64,000 bases of DNA, taken from CAUZIZ01 sp965218775. GTDB lineage: Bacteria; Acidobacteriota; UBA6911; RPQK01; JAJDTT01. The stretch spans positions 124,001-188,000 of the forward strand of contig CBDCLS010000006.1 in the NCBI GenBank assembly GCA_965218775.1. The letters run 5' to 3'. The position numbers were made by a program, and so were the translations under genes. The notes beneath the pieces were generated by a model. That model did no database searches. It saw only the letters and a list, made by a program, of their open reading frames with translations, and had not been told where the DNA came from. Shown here piece by piece: positions 27,345 to 36,310 of the stretch; position 1 is the stretch's first letter; each line of letters opens with the position of its first letter.

Positions 27345-28382
27345 ATGAGACGTATTCTGGTGCGCTCCACCAATTGGATTGGCGACGTCGTTATGTCGCT
27401 GGCGGCTCTTCGAGAGCTAAGGCGTCTGTACCCGAGCGCCCATCTGGCGATGCTGGCACGGCCCTGGGTGGCGGCGATCTACCAGGATCAGGGCCTGGTC
27501 GATGAGATCAGGACGTTGGAGGGGTCCTCGTCAAACCCGCTCAATCTTCTCAAGACTGCTCGCGGCTTACGTGACTTCGATACCTCTATTCTCTTTCCGA
27601 ACTCCCTTGGGGCGGCGCTACTCTCCCTCCTGGCCCGGATTCCAGAGAGGATTGGGTACGCTACCGATCGCCGGAGTCTTCTTCTTTCTCGAAGAGCCAA
27701 ACCACGCATCCGCCAGCTGGAACGCCATCAGATCTTCTATTACCTGGACCTCCTGTACCAGACCGGGTTGTCCCCCATCGACTATCTCAACCAGAGTTCC
27801 ATCCAACCCGACATTCGGCTGCGGGCCACTCCCCGCATCCTGGAGTGTGCCGATACCCTGATGAAAGACAGCGACGTTGACACCAGACGCCCCCTCATCG
27901 CTCTCAATCCCGGTGCCAGCTTTGGTCCGGCCAAGCGTTGGTTTCCAGAGCGATACGTGGTTCTGGCCGATCGGCTGGTTCAGGAGGTGGACGCCGAGAT
28001 CCTCTTGCTAGGCTCCGCTTCAGAGGCGTCAATCGCACACCAGATAGCCGACCAGATGAGCCAGAAAACCACCAATCTGGTGGGGCAGACCGACCTGCCC
28101 ACCCTGATCGGCATCATTTCGCGCTGCCGGCTCATGGTCGGCAACGACTCCGGTCCCATGCACCTGGCCGCGGCCCTGGGCATTCCTCAAGTCGCAATTT
28201 TCGGATCCACCGATGACAAAGCGACTGGCCCCTTCAACCCCAGGGCGATGGTCCTGCACAAACACGTCGAGTGCAGCCCCTGTCTACTGCGAGAGTGCCC
28301 CATCGATCTACGCTGCTTCGATCGGATTCAGGTGGATGAAGTCATGGAAGCCTCGGTGGGTCTGTTGAATCAGACAGTCTAG
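27345..28382 (+). CDS. waaF: ADP-heptose:LPS heptosyltransferase II
   Basis: GT9 enzyme adding the second heptose to the LPS inner core. ATG at 27345 (MRRILVRSTNWIGDVVMSL) matches the family; 346 residues. Donor-site region NPGASFGPAKRWFPERYVVL and VGNDSGPMHLAAALGIPQVA are typical. A cysteine-rich C-terminal segment CSPCLLRECP is also common in WaaF. Confidence 0.92.
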   Translation: MRRILVRSTNWIGDVVMSLAALRELRRLYPSAHLAMLARPWVAAIYQDQGLVDEIRTLEGSSSNPLNLLKTARGLRDFDTSILFPNSLGAALLSLLARIPERIGYATDRRSLLLSRRAKPRIRQLERHQIFYYLDLLYQTGLSPIDYLNQSSIQPDIRLRATPRILECADTLMKDSDVDTRRPLIALNPGASFGPAKRWFPERYVVLADRLVQEVDAEILLLGSASEASIAHQIADQMSQKTTNLVGQTDLPTLIGIISRCRLMVGNDSGPMHLAAALGIPQVAIFGSTDDKATGPFNPRAMVLHKHVECSPCLLRECPIDLRCFDRIQVDEVMEASVGLLNQTV

Positions 28383-28612
28383 CTCCAAACTTGGTTCAAA
28401 AGGCCGCGCAGGTCCGAAACTGTATAAAAGCAAGTCCTTCAGAGCCGCGAACGACTTGAGCTGCAAGCAATATGAGACCAAGTTCCGAGGAGAGAGCGGA
28501 CAACTCGTCCGGCGCTTCCCGCGCTCGCACAATCTCTCCAATCCCCCACCTGACCCCGAATGATCCAAGCACGGCCGGAAGCGGCCTGACTTGAACCCTC
28601 AGTCAGTTCATA

Positions 28613-29719
28613 ATGAACGGAGTGACAAGCCGCACCCAGTTGAAGACAAGACCTGACCCCGCATCCGCTGACGAGCTCGGCAAGATCCTGATCGTGCGCC
28701 TGGGTTCGCTAGGGGACATCGTCCACAGCCTCCCCGCCCAACAACAGATCCACCGTCGATTCCCAAAGACGGAGATCCACTGGTTGACGGAGCCGCACTA
28801 CCTACCCCTGCTCCGGACGGTTCCGGGGATCACCCGGCTCTGGGCCGCAGACACCAAGGGGTGGCGCCAGCGACCGTCCAGCAGCCGTAAGATCGTCCCA
28901 TTGATCCTGTCCTTGCGCGGCGAGGAGTTCGATCTCGTCCTGGATTTCCAACGTCTCATCAAATCGGCGTTCTTGTCCAGACTATCGGGTTCCAGGAAAG
29001 TAGTGGGATTCGCGAGGGAGCAGTGCCGGGAACCAGACGCCGCCCGCTTCTACACCGAGACCATCCGACGCCAGGGCAATCCCCACTGCCACGCCATCGA
29101 GAACAATCTCGACCTGGTCCGGTTCCTCGGCTGCGATGAGAAGACAGACGGACGAGTGCCGATTGAGGTGCCCACGGAGGCCGGACTCTACATCGACACC
29201 CAGCTGAGCCAGAACAGTGCCGAACAGCCGGTGCTGGTCAACCCAGGAGCCGGCTGGGAGACCAAGCTCTGGGGCGTTTCCAACTTCGCTCAACTGGCGC
29301 TCCAGCTGCGCCGCCAGCTGGATCTTCCGGTCGTGTTCACCTACGGACCCGGAGAAGAAGGCCTGATCGAAGAGATCCGGAAGGCATCGGCACCAGAAGC
29401 TGTGATCAGTTTTCCCACCGATCTGCTCCAATTCGCGGCCCTCTGCCAACGGGCCCGGCTGATGATCTCTGGGGACACCGGGCCGCTGCATCTGGCGGTG
29501 GCCCTTGGAACGCCTACGGTATCCATCCTGGGACCTTCGCCAGTATGGCGAAATGCCTCCTTCAATCCAGAAGACAACACGGTGAAGCGCTATTTGTTCT
29601 GTTCCGATTGCAACAAGAGAAAATGCGAGGAGTTCATCTGCATGAACATCCCCGTCTCGGAGGTTTTCGAGTCGGTCAAGCGCCGACTTTCCTTAGCCCA
29701 AGCTCCTTCAGGGTCATGA
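28613..29719 (+). CDS. Glycosyltransferase family 9, heptosyltransferase I-like
   Basis: GT9 fold, 368 residues: ILIVRLGSLGDIVHSLPAQQ near the N-terminus, VNPGAGWETKLWGVSNFAQL and ISGDTGPLHLAVALGTPTVS in the C-terminal donor domain. The first motif fits WaaC. Position after waaF supports addition of the first core heptose, but acceptor specificity cannot be read from sequence. It contains a C-terminal CSDCNKRKCEEFIC cysteine cluster. 230 nt separate it from waaF, and it overlaps the next gene by 4 nt. Confidence 0.85.
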   Translation: MNGVTSRTQLKTRPDPASADELGKILIVRLGSLGDIVHSLPAQQQIHRRFPKTEIHWLTEPHYLPLLRTVPGITRLWAADTKGWRQRPSSSRKIVPLILSLRGEEFDLVLDFQRLIKSAFLSRLSGSRKVVGFAREQCREPDAARFYTETIRRQGNPHCHAIENNLDLVRFLGCDEKTDGRVPIEVPTEAGLYIDTQLSQNSAEQPVLVNPGAGWETKLWGVSNFAQLALQLRRQLDLPVVFTYGPGEEGLIEEIRKASAPEAVISFPTDLLQFAALCQRARLMISGDTGPLHLAVALGTPTVSILGPSPVWRNASFNPEDNTVKRYLFCSDCNKRKCEEFICMNIPVSEVFESVKRRLSLAQAPSGS

Positions 29720-30648
29720 AAGTGCAGCCTGGATCGAGGAATAGTTCTGACCTTTTCCGCCTCCTGTGCGCGTCTATTCAGAGGATGATGCAAGGTTCGA
29801 GGAACACCGTCTTCCTGCTGCTCTCTGGTCTCCTCCTCTGGGGGCTGATAATTGCCCGAGACAAGGGAGTGGTCACGCCACTGTTGGTCAAGGGCCAGGC
29901 CTACACCGCACCCTTCCAATCGGGGGAAAGGCTGCGCTACGAAGTCAACTGGAAGCCTCTTTTCATGCTCCCGGCTTTCAAGGCGGGAGAGATCAGCTTC
30001 GAGATTGGAGAATCACAATACGAGGGCAGACCTGCCTATAACATCAGCATGGATGCGGTCTCGGCTGGGCGTCTGATTGAAGTCGCGAAGCTGGAGGTAA
30101 GAAACCGTTTCGAGTCCATCATCGACGGCAAGAGCTTCCAGTCCTACCGGATCCTGAAGAAGACGAGGCAAAGCAAGCGCAAGCGAGACATGCTCACCGT
30201 CTTTGACTATCGAAAGAACTCTACCTGGCTGCGAGAGCTGGATGTCTCCGTAGATCCTCCGAAGGAACTCCGCAACCAGAGAAGGCCTGGGATCCCAGGC
30301 CCCTTGAACGACGTGATCTCCGCCTTCTACGCCGTCCGGCTGCGCGGCTTGGAACCAGGCCGTGAATACACGCTCAACCTCAGCGACAACGGGAGGGTAA
30401 GAGAGATGAGGGTGCTGGTGGAGAAGGAGGAGGAGGTAGAAACACGAATTGGCGACTTCGATTCGGTCAAACTCCTGGCGCAGGGGGGGATCTTCTCCGA
30501 AGGTCGCAGCCTGCGCATCTGGTACTCGAGAGACCGACTCCGGGTACCCGTCAAGTTCGAGGCCGACGTCAAGTTCGGGACCGTTTTCGGCGAATTGATC
30601 CAGCTCGAGGCCGGATCGTTGGGAAGGGGTCTGATCCGGGTCAAATAG
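29716..30648 (+). CDS. DUF3108 domain-containing protein
   Basis: Predicted exported or anchored protein of about 310 residues: an N-terminal hydrophobic helix (TVFLLLSGLLLWGLIIARD) then a DUF3108-type beta-rich domain, FQSGERLRYEVNWKPLFMLP and IWYSRDRLRVPVKFEADVKF. Function of the family is unknown, though it often lies near envelope genes. ATG 29716 overlaps the upstream stop (ATGA); ATG 29785, after GAGG, is an alternative. Confidence 0.8.
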   Translation: MKVQPGSRNSSDLFRLLCASIQRMMQGSRNTVFLLLSGLLLWGLIIARDKGVVTPLLVKGQAYTAPFQSGERLRYEVNWKPLFMLPAFKAGEISFEIGESQYEGRPAYNISMDAVSAGRLIEVAKLEVRNRFESIIDGKSFQSYRILKKTRQSKRKRDMLTVFDYRKNSTWLRELDVSVDPPKELRNQRRPGIPGPLNDVISAFYAVRLRGLEPGREYTLNLSDNGRVREMRVLVEKEEEVETRIGDFDSVKLLAQGGIFSEGRSLRIWYSRDRLRVPVKFEADVKFGTVFGELIQLEAGSLGRGLIRVK

Positions 30649-30654
30649 CTGCGT

Positions 30655-30804
30655 CTTCCCCTTGCCTTTGCCCTTGCCCTTGAAACTTGAACAATCGGTC
30701 GCAGGTTGCAGGAGGTGAGACTGACCTCAACCATCACTCCCGCCCAGAAAACCGGCAGATGATTGACGGGCAAGGGCACGGGCACGGGCAAAGGCAAGGG
30801 GAAG
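30655..30804. repeat. CTTGCC/GGCAAG-rich inverted repeat
   Basis: 30655-30682 is a run of CTTGCC-like words; 30771-30804 is its near-exact reverse complement with one extra GGGCAC unit. The arms could form a stem of about 27 bp with an 88-nt loop. It lies between the DUF3108 gene and the rnpB promoter and might end transcription of the LPS operon, although no T-run follows. Confidence 0.7.
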
Positions 30805-30827
30805 AGCGGCAACACGAGATAGCTGGA

Positions 30828-30836
30828 TGATAGAAT
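30828..30836 (+). promoter_or_regulatory. Extended -10 promoter of rnpB
   Basis: TGATAGAAT, an extended -10 (TGn + TAGAAT), ends 10 nt before the RNase P RNA 5' end. No good -35 is seen. The same form precedes tRNA-Ala in this window. Confidence 0.5.
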
Positions 30837-30846
30837 GGCACCGCTA

Positions 30847-31235
30847 GCAAGTCGGGAGGGTGATCGCCGCCCGAGTGTAATGCTCGGGGGGAGGAAAGTC
30901 CGAACACCGAAGGGCGGCGTGCTTCCTAACGGGAAGGAGGGGTGACCCTACGGAAAGTGCCACAGAAAACATACCGCCGGAGAGGGCAACTTCTCGGGTA
31001 AGGGTGAAAAGGTGGGGTAAGAGCCCACCGCTTCGATGGTGACATCGGAGGCATGGTAAACCCCACGCGGTGCAAGGCCAAATAGGCTCCCCGAGGGCTG
31101 GCCCGGCCCATGCTCGTCGTTTTCGGGCGACGACAGGCGGAGCGGGTAGGCCGCCAGAGGATTGAGGCGACTCAATCCCTAGAGGAATGATCACCACCTG
31201 CAAAGGTACAAGATTCGGCTTACATCCCGACTTGC
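30847..31235 (+). ncRNA. rnpB: RNase P RNA (bacterial class A)
   Basis: Catalytic RNA that matures tRNA 5' ends. P1 is a perfect 10-bp pairing of GCAAGTCGGG (30847) with CCCGACTTGC (ends 31235). Conserved blocks GAGGAAAGTCCGAAC, CCACAGAAA, GGTAAACCCC and AGATTCGGCTTACA are all present in order. About 389 nt, normal for class A. Confidence 0.96.
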
Positions 31236-31315
31236 CGGCACCGCTTCTGGTCGGCAGCCTCCCTCGATGCTGCCACTCGGGATAATCCTCATTGGGCCAC
31301 CGAAAGAGCCAATCC

Positions 31316-32329
31316 ATGCCGACCCCCGCTGCATCTCCTGAACTCGAGTACGAGGGCGGACTGACCGACATCGCCGGGATTCGGGTGGGACACGCCATCG
31401 ATCTCCGGCGGCCCACTGGCTGTACCGTGGTCGTGGTCGAAGAAGGTGCGGTTGCGGGCGTCGATGTTCGGGGCTCCGCACCAGGAACCCGAGAGACCGA
31501 CCTATTGGACCCCGTCCGTTCGATTCACAAGGTCCACGCCGTGGTGCTTTCGGGCGGCAGTGCCTTCGGCCTGGACACCGCCTCTGGCGTGGTGCGCTAC
31601 CTCGAAGAGAAAGGCATCGGCTACCAAACTTCAGTGGCGCTGGTCCCGATCGTCCCTGCCGCCATTCTCTTCGATCTGGCCGTGGGCGATCCTGCGGTTC
31701 GTCCCGGACCCCAGACCGGGTACGACGCCTGTTCCGCTGCCGACTCGGGACCGACCCCAGAGGGCAACGTAGGAGCCGGAGCCGGAGCCACGGTCGGCAA
31801 GCTGCTGGGGCATGAGTACGCCATGAAAGGCGGCCTGGGCACCGCATCCATCCAGGCCGGCGACCTCACAGTAGCCGCTCTGGCGGCGGTGAATGCTGTA
31901 GGTGACGTGGTAGACCCAAGAACCGGATCCATCCTCGCCGGAGCCCGTGCCAAAGACGGACAGGGCTTCGCCGACACAGCAAGCTTGCTGCGAAGTGGTC
32001 CACCGACGCTGAGGCGGGGAGGCTTTGGCGAAAACACGACCTTGGTGGTGGTGGCAACCAACGCCGCCTTCGACAAGTCCGGCATGACCAAGATTGCGCA
32101 GATGGCACATGACGGCCTTGCGCGTTGCATCAACCCCGTGCACATGCCCTTCGACGGAGACACGGTCTTCGCCCTCTCCACCGAAGCCCTGACCGGTGCC
32201 GACCTGGGACAGGTCGGAGCCCTGGCAGCGGAAGTCACTGCCCGAGCCATCGTCCGAGCCGTCTTGCAGGCAACAGGCATTCCCGGGTATCCCTCCCACT
32301 CCAGCGCGCCCGAAGAAGCATCCTCATAA
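31316..32329 (+). CDS. P1 family peptidase (DmpA/L-aminopeptidase type)
   Basis: N-terminal-nucleophile-like fold aminopeptidase; the family cleaves itself and removes N-terminal residues or beta-amino acids. GLTDIAGIRVGHAIDL at the start, VLSGGSAFGLDTASGVVRYL, GNVGAGAGATVGK and ENTTLVVVATNAAFDK, the last being where the family places its nucleophile after autoproteolysis. Start taken at ATG 31316; an upstream ATG at 31292 is possible. Physiological substrate unknown. Confidence 0.9.
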   Translation: MPTPAASPELEYEGGLTDIAGIRVGHAIDLRRPTGCTVVVVEEGAVAGVDVRGSAPGTRETDLLDPVRSIHKVHAVVLSGGSAFGLDTASGVVRYLEEKGIGYQTSVALVPIVPAAILFDLAVGDPAVRPGPQTGYDACSAADSGPTPEGNVGAGAGATVGKLLGHEYAMKGGLGTASIQAGDLTVAALAAVNAVGDVVDPRTGSILAGARAKDGQGFADTASLLRSGPPTLRRGGFGENTTLVVVATNAAFDKSGMTKIAQMAHDGLARCINPVHMPFDGDTVFALSTEALTGADLGQVGALAAEVTARAIVRAVLQATGIPGYPSHSSAPEEASS

Positions 32330-32346
32330 AAGCGCTCCAGGATTTC

Positions 32347-32355
32347 TGGTAGAAT
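32347..32355 (+). promoter_or_regulatory. Extended -10 promoter of tRNA-Ala
   Basis: TGGTAGAAT, an extended -10 of the same form as at rnpB, ends 12 nt before the tRNA. No clear -35. Confidence 0.5.
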
Positions 32356-32367
32356 AAACCCCTCGGT

Positions 32368-32444
32368 GGGGACGTAGCTCAGTCTGGAAGAGCACCTGAA
32401 TCGCACTCAGGAGGTCAAGGGTTCGAGCCCCTTCGTCTCCACCA
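32368..32444 (+). tRNA. tRNA-Ala (anticodon CGC)
   Basis: 77-nt cloverleaf: acceptor GGGGACG/CGTCTCC including the G3-U70 wobble pair that marks alanine tRNAs, anticodon stem CCTGA/TCAGG with loop ATCGCAC (anticodon CGC, codon GCG), T arm around GGTTCGAGCC, CCA encoded. A phage terminase gene starts nearby, consistent with use as an integration site. Confidence 0.95.
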
Positions 32445-32672
32445 ATCTATCTCCTATTCTATCAATGGTTTAGAAGGTCAAGATTAATTTCTTTGCTTCC
32501 TAGTCCAGGACAAGGCTAACAAATGGCAAACAATCTAGTGTGTCTGCTTACCCCCTGGGGGCAACTACACTCGGGGATTCTTCCTCATCTGTAGTGTCCA
32601 GGCCAGACAGGGACAGATCCCTTCAAGACCCCGTGGCATTGCCACGTGCGATTTGTCAGGATCGTTCCCAGT

Positions 32673-33140
32673 TCATCTCGGAAGGTCTTGCAGGTCAGGG
32701 CCTCTTGGCCCGGGGATATTCAGTCGCTGCCGACTCATCGGCGTCAGACCAAAATCCTCCGCGAACTTCAAGAACAGGGTCCCAAAGTTCTTCTCGATGG
32801 TCACGTAAGGGTTCTTCCGAACGACGCCACGGTTATCGGTAATGGTGAAGCCCTGCCCGGCGAGTTCTTCTTGTGCCTCGCTCCAGAGTCCATAGCAAGA
32901 GCACATCCCAAGGAATGGCCCCAAGTACAGCGGTTCTAGTAGGCCGTCAGGAAGCAGGTGCCGAGCCGTTTGTTCGCCGAATCGTCTTCCCTCCTCTGAC
33001 ATCCAGTCAGGAAACTCGAGCCAATCCGGCAAGGCCTTTTCAGATCTTGCGGCAGGCCGCTCGTATTGCCGCCGCCCTTTCTTCCCCCGGTTGCCCTCTA
33101 CAATCTTGAGGCAACTCGGCTTGGGTTTTCGACCTCTCAT
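32673..33140 (-). CDS. Phage terminase small subunit, P27 family
   Basis: DNA-recognition subunit of phage packaging terminases. 155 residues starting MRGRKPKPSCLKIVEGNRGK, with WSEAQEELAGQGFTI, NPYVTIEKN and the C-terminal FGLTPMSRQRLN, the P27 pattern. No large terminase, portal or capsid gene follows, so it is an isolated prophage remnant. A perfect TGTGA-N6-TCACA palindrome lies 24 nt upstream of its start. Confidence 0.85.
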   Translation of the reverse strand: MRGRKPKPSCLKIVEGNRGKKGRRQYERPAARSEKALPDWLEFPDWMSEEGRRFGEQTARHLLPDGLLEPLYLGPFLGMCSCYGLWSEAQEELAGQGFTITDNRGVVRKNPYVTIEKNFGTLFLKFAEDFGLTPMSRQRLNIPGPRGPDLQDLPR

Positions 33141-33443
33141 TTTCCATCTCCCTTGTTACCGCCTGTGATTTTTTTCACAAAAAGTCGGTCGCGGCTGTGA
33201 AGCCACCGGGTGGTCTACAAGTCTTTATTCCTAGAGATTTCGCCTCCCCCCCTCGGTGGTGGCCTACTCGCAGGAGGCGCCCGACCCGGCTCTGCCGGAG
33301 GGTGAGTATTTGGTGAAATTATACGTTCTTCCTCTGTCGCTCTAGTGCAATCCTTCTTGCGTGATGGTCTCCCGACCGTTGTAGGCGGGCACCAGCAGAA
33401 GAAGACCACGCAAACTGGCACGCCACGGCGCTGTAGCCACCGC
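33141..33443. other. Gene-free stretch with a short repeat
   Basis: Holds TGTGATTTTTTTCACA (33164-33179), matching the CRP-type TGTGA-N6-TCACA pattern exactly, and about 50 bp at 33242-33292 (GAGATTTCGCC, a C run, GGCCTACTCG, GGAGGCGCC) that recurs in diverged form at 35226-35274. No coding sequence recognised. Confidence 0.5.
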
Positions 33444-34649
33444 CTACCGGACTTTCTGTTCACCCAGGGGCGCCACTGGAACTCGCTGCTGGACGGCAAC
33501 CAGATGCTCAGCGAGGAGCTGGGCGGCGAGCTCATTGCCGCGATCGTTCCAGTGGGTGTCCTCCGGAATGTAGAGGACCTCGTGTCTGCTGATGTCCCGA
33601 AAGTCAGGCAGAAGGTCGAGGTGGAGAATCCCGGCCGCGTCCAGGAACTCACGCAGGCGCCGCTGCGGCCGACCGAGGTCGTAATCTGCGTCGCTCTGGT
33701 TCAGTGAGGCCAGTATCTCAGCCCGCAGCTGCGGGTTCACCTGAAACTCGTCCGGGATCAGCATCACCACCAGCTTCGCGCCCGTCTCTTCTACCTGTCG
33801 ATTGAGCTCCCCCAGGATTCCCGTCACCCAGGCGAATTGCCCTTCAAACAGGGCGCAGTCGCGAAGACAGACCTGGATACGCTCCGTCTCGACGCGCATG
33901 AACTGATCATGGCCGAGCCACCCCTTCTCTGGGGTCTGGTAATGATCATCAAGCGCAAACCCACCCTTCGATTCTCGGAGCATCTCGGTTTGGTTGCCTG
34001 GTGCGGCCTCGGCTCGTGTCGAGAGGTAACGGGCCACGTTGCGCGCCAGGCGAGCCGCAAAGGAGTACTGGAGGATCGTACTGTGGCCGAGAGTTAGAGG
34101 ATAGTCCTCGTAGAAGTCGTTTTCCACGAACAGGGCCAGCACCACGAACTGTGCCCCCAAGTGGGCACCTTCGATCAGCCACAGGCGCTCTTCCACCTTG
34201 AGGCTGGCGGCCGCAATGCCCAGGTTCAGCACCTCGACGTCAACGAGCGACCTCGCGGAGAGCAACTCTTCCAGGTGTGCCGGCCAGAGGCTTCGATAGG
34301 AAACCCCTCCGGAATCGAAGGCGAAGGAATCTCCCAGGACAACGATCCGAAGCGTCTCCGGCTCTCGTTGCGGCGAGTACTCTCTGGTCCGAAACCCCTT
34401 GGAGTTGGAGACGAAACCCGCGTATTTCCAGTTGGGGCGGAACCCCAGCATAGTGCGCTCGAACAGCGCCTCCACCGTCTCAACGTCCTCATAGGTTGAC
34501 TCCAGGCTGCTCACGGTCAAAAGTGCGCGAACGGATCGACTGAGCATGGCCGCGACGCGAAGGCCGATTTCGGAGACCAGAAACGCGAAGATGATGGAGC
34601 CCAAGACGAGCAACAGTCGTCGACGGGCCTTCATCTGCATTGCCTCCAC
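33444..34649 (-). CDS. SGNH/GDSL-like hydrolase, membrane-anchored
   Basis: 401 residues with an N-terminal membrane anchor (LLLVLGSIIFAFLVSEIGL) and a periplasmic SGNH fold: nucleophile block VVLGDSFAFDSG (Ser about 108) and catalytic Asp/His in EDTHWNDRGNELA (Asp about 364, His about 366). The closest pattern is AlgX/AlgJ-like or other polysaccharide acyl-esterase/transferase-like proteins. No polysaccharide operon is adjacent. M1 or M6 could start it. Confidence 0.75.
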   Translation of the reverse strand: MEAMQMKARRRLLLVLGSIIFAFLVSEIGLRVAAMLSRSVRALLTVSSLESTYEDVETVEALFERTMLGFRPNWKYAGFVSNSKGFRTREYSPQREPETLRIVVLGDSFAFDSGGVSYRSLWPAHLEELLSARSLVDVEVLNLGIAAASLKVEERLWLIEGAHLGAQFVVLALFVENDFYEDYPLTLGHSTILQYSFAARLARNVARYLSTRAEAAPGNQTEMLRESKGGFALDDHYQTPEKGWLGHDQFMRVETERIQVCLRDCALFEGQFAWVTGILGELNRQVEETGAKLVVMLIPDEFQVNPQLRAEILASLNQSDADYDLGRPQRRLREFLDAAGILHLDLLPDFRDISRHEVLYIPEDTHWNDRGNELAAQLLAEHLVAVQQRVPVAPLGEQKVR

Positions 34650-34974
34650 CCGGCTTGGACCAAGTCCAAAGCTATCGAGCCCGAACGTGTTCTACAAAGT
34701 CTCCTCACGAATGGAATGCGAAGGCAGCACGGCGATCCCGACACTATTGACCTGTCGACTCCTCGGTGGACGGACATCCCCAACTCGACGGAGACGGGCA
34801 TTCCGCCCCGCCCAATTGATAGGAATAGTTGCTTTCTGGGGGGCAGTCTATTGGGGAGCGAAAAGAGAGTCAAGAGAGCATGGTTGTGGGATGGGAAGCG
34901 AGCAACGAGCGGACCGGACCGTGTTGAAACGCTTGTGGGCTCTTCAGTGGGTGCGAAAATACGCAGGGTGGGGC
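34650..34974. other. Gene-free stretch upstream of recombinase remnant
   Basis: No gene, RNA or clear repeat was seen. Confidence 0.4.
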
Positions 34975-35200
34975 GAAAAGAGAGATTGCCACCTTCTTTG
35001 AGGCGATTGCCAACCTCAAACACCGAACCATTGTCATGATCATGTACGCCACGGGCCTGCGTGTCTCCGAGACGCTTCATCTGGCACTAGAGGATGTGGA
35101 CTCGTGCCGAATGGTCTTGCGGGTCCAACAGGGAAAAGGCAGGAAAGATCGCTATGTTCCGATCTCCCCCACTCTGCTGGAAGCTTTGCAAGGCCACCGT
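34975..35200 (+). pseudogene. Tyrosine recombinase fragment (IS91-associated type)
   Basis: The frame reads EIATFFEAIANLKHRTIVMI, MYATGLRVSETLHLALEDVD and GKGRKDRYVPISPTLLEALQ, the start of the XerD-like catalytic domain with the first catalytic Arg (GLRVSE). Both the N-terminal part and everything after the lysine block (including the HxxR and Tyr motifs) are missing, so it is inactive. Confidence 0.7.
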
Positions 35201-35225
35201 GTGGTCTCCAGTTCCGTTTTCAGAG

Positions 35226-35274
35226 AGATTTGCCCTCCCCCCCCGGCGGTGTTGCCTACTCGGCGCTAAGAAGG
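35226..35274. repeat. Second copy of the 33242 short repeat
   Basis: GAGATTTGCCC, a C run, TTGCCTACTCGG and AAGGCGCC align with 33242-33292. The two copies bracket the SGNH gene and the recombinase remnant in the same orientation. Confidence 0.45.
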
Positions 35275-35468
35275 CGCCTGGCCTGAGAACACAGAGATAG
35301 TTGGACCGACCGAGGGCGGCCAACAGGCAATTGCGGATACCGCAACCGGCGTCCGCCTGGGTGGGAGCTATCAGTGAACGACAGCTGCTTTGTGTTGAGT
35401 TGTATCAGCCCAGATCTGGCCGTACAAAAAGTGTCAGAATAGATTGCCCCGAACGACCGCTCCCGCCT

Positions 35469-35607
35469 GAGGCTGTGTGAAAAGTCATTCATGATTTCGG
35501 ATTTGAAATTTTGACTTCATAGGATCGCGTGTAAGCCACGATCTCCGTCGTAGGAAGGGTAAAGAGACCCCTAAATCAAAGAGGTTTTGGACTTTTCACA
35601 CACCCTC
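35469..35607. mobile_element. 139-bp TIR-bounded element related to the IS1182-type ends
   Basis: GAGGCTGTGTGAAAAGTC (35469-35486) and GACTTTTCACACACCCTC (35590-35607) are inverted repeats, and match the ends of the IS at 39683-41468. The interior has no transposase. Flanking sequences also resemble the flanks of that IS, in opposite orientation. Likely a non-autonomous (MITE-like) or deleted copy. Confidence 0.55.
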
Positions 35608-36043
35608 GCCTAGAAGCGGACATTCAAGTTTCCCGCGGAAACGTCGAATGAACTGCCAAAAGCGGTCATTGGCCGGTGCCCGCGATTATGTCCGAATCGC
35701 GCCACATCGAAAGTGCTGACAACCAAACCTCCATCGCACTCGATCCTTGTCCGCACCTCCGATAGAGTCCTGGCGTTATACGTCCAAGTGATTTGTAACC
35801 TACTGGACAACCTTCTCGGAGCTGCTTGGCCGACCCTCTGGGATGAGCGAGGGAGCGGGACACGGACCTCGCAGTGCTCCACGAGTTCCCGTACTCGGTT
35901 CAGGGTCTTGCTCAATGTCGTGATTCACCGCTGGCCGCCGCGAATCTAGAAGTCAATCGGCAAGATCCAGGTAGCTCCGTGGGCAGTTTCGTCGGCTCCA
36001 CGAATCGAGAAGGATCTAACTTGACCATTCGAATCTCCTCGAC
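35608..36043. other. Gene-free stretch
   Basis: The first 50 or so bases resemble, in reverse, the sequence left of the IS1182-type element near 39640-39682 (shared TCGACGTT and GTCCGCTT.TAGGC). The rest holds nothing recognisable. Confidence 0.4.
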
Positions 36044-36310
36044 TCATCTCAGCTGAACTTCGGCTCCCTCGATTTGACTGGGATAGGTGGCGGAGAGCCA
36101 TCTCAGATCAACCGTCCCGAAAAGTTGCTGCACAGCAATAGGCGAAGTAGATTCCAGTCGGAGATAACCACCAGTTTGATTCCGGGTCGCAGGAATGAGC
36201 GATGATAACGTCTGGGAGACTCGGCCTCCCGCCGGGAGGACCACCTCGACATCCCCTGTCAGAAGACCACTTCCAGAAAAAGCTTGTAGCTGAATCTTGG
36301 CCACCTCCGT
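36044..36310 (-). pseudogene. C-terminal fragment of a secreted repeat/adhesion-like protein
   Basis: The frame KIQLQAFSGSGLLTGDVEVV ... GRVSQTLSSLIPATRNQTGG ... SPIAVQQLFGTVDLRWLSAT reads like the C-terminal beta-domain common at the ends of exported proteins. It has no start of its own and is joined upstream to a ParE-like toxin sequence, so it seems to be a remnant fused by deletion. Confidence 0.4.

Noticed and set aside
34716..35039. Plus-strand frame upstream of the recombinase fragment
   Set aside because: Its frame differs from that carrying the recombinase motifs and shows no recognisable similarity.
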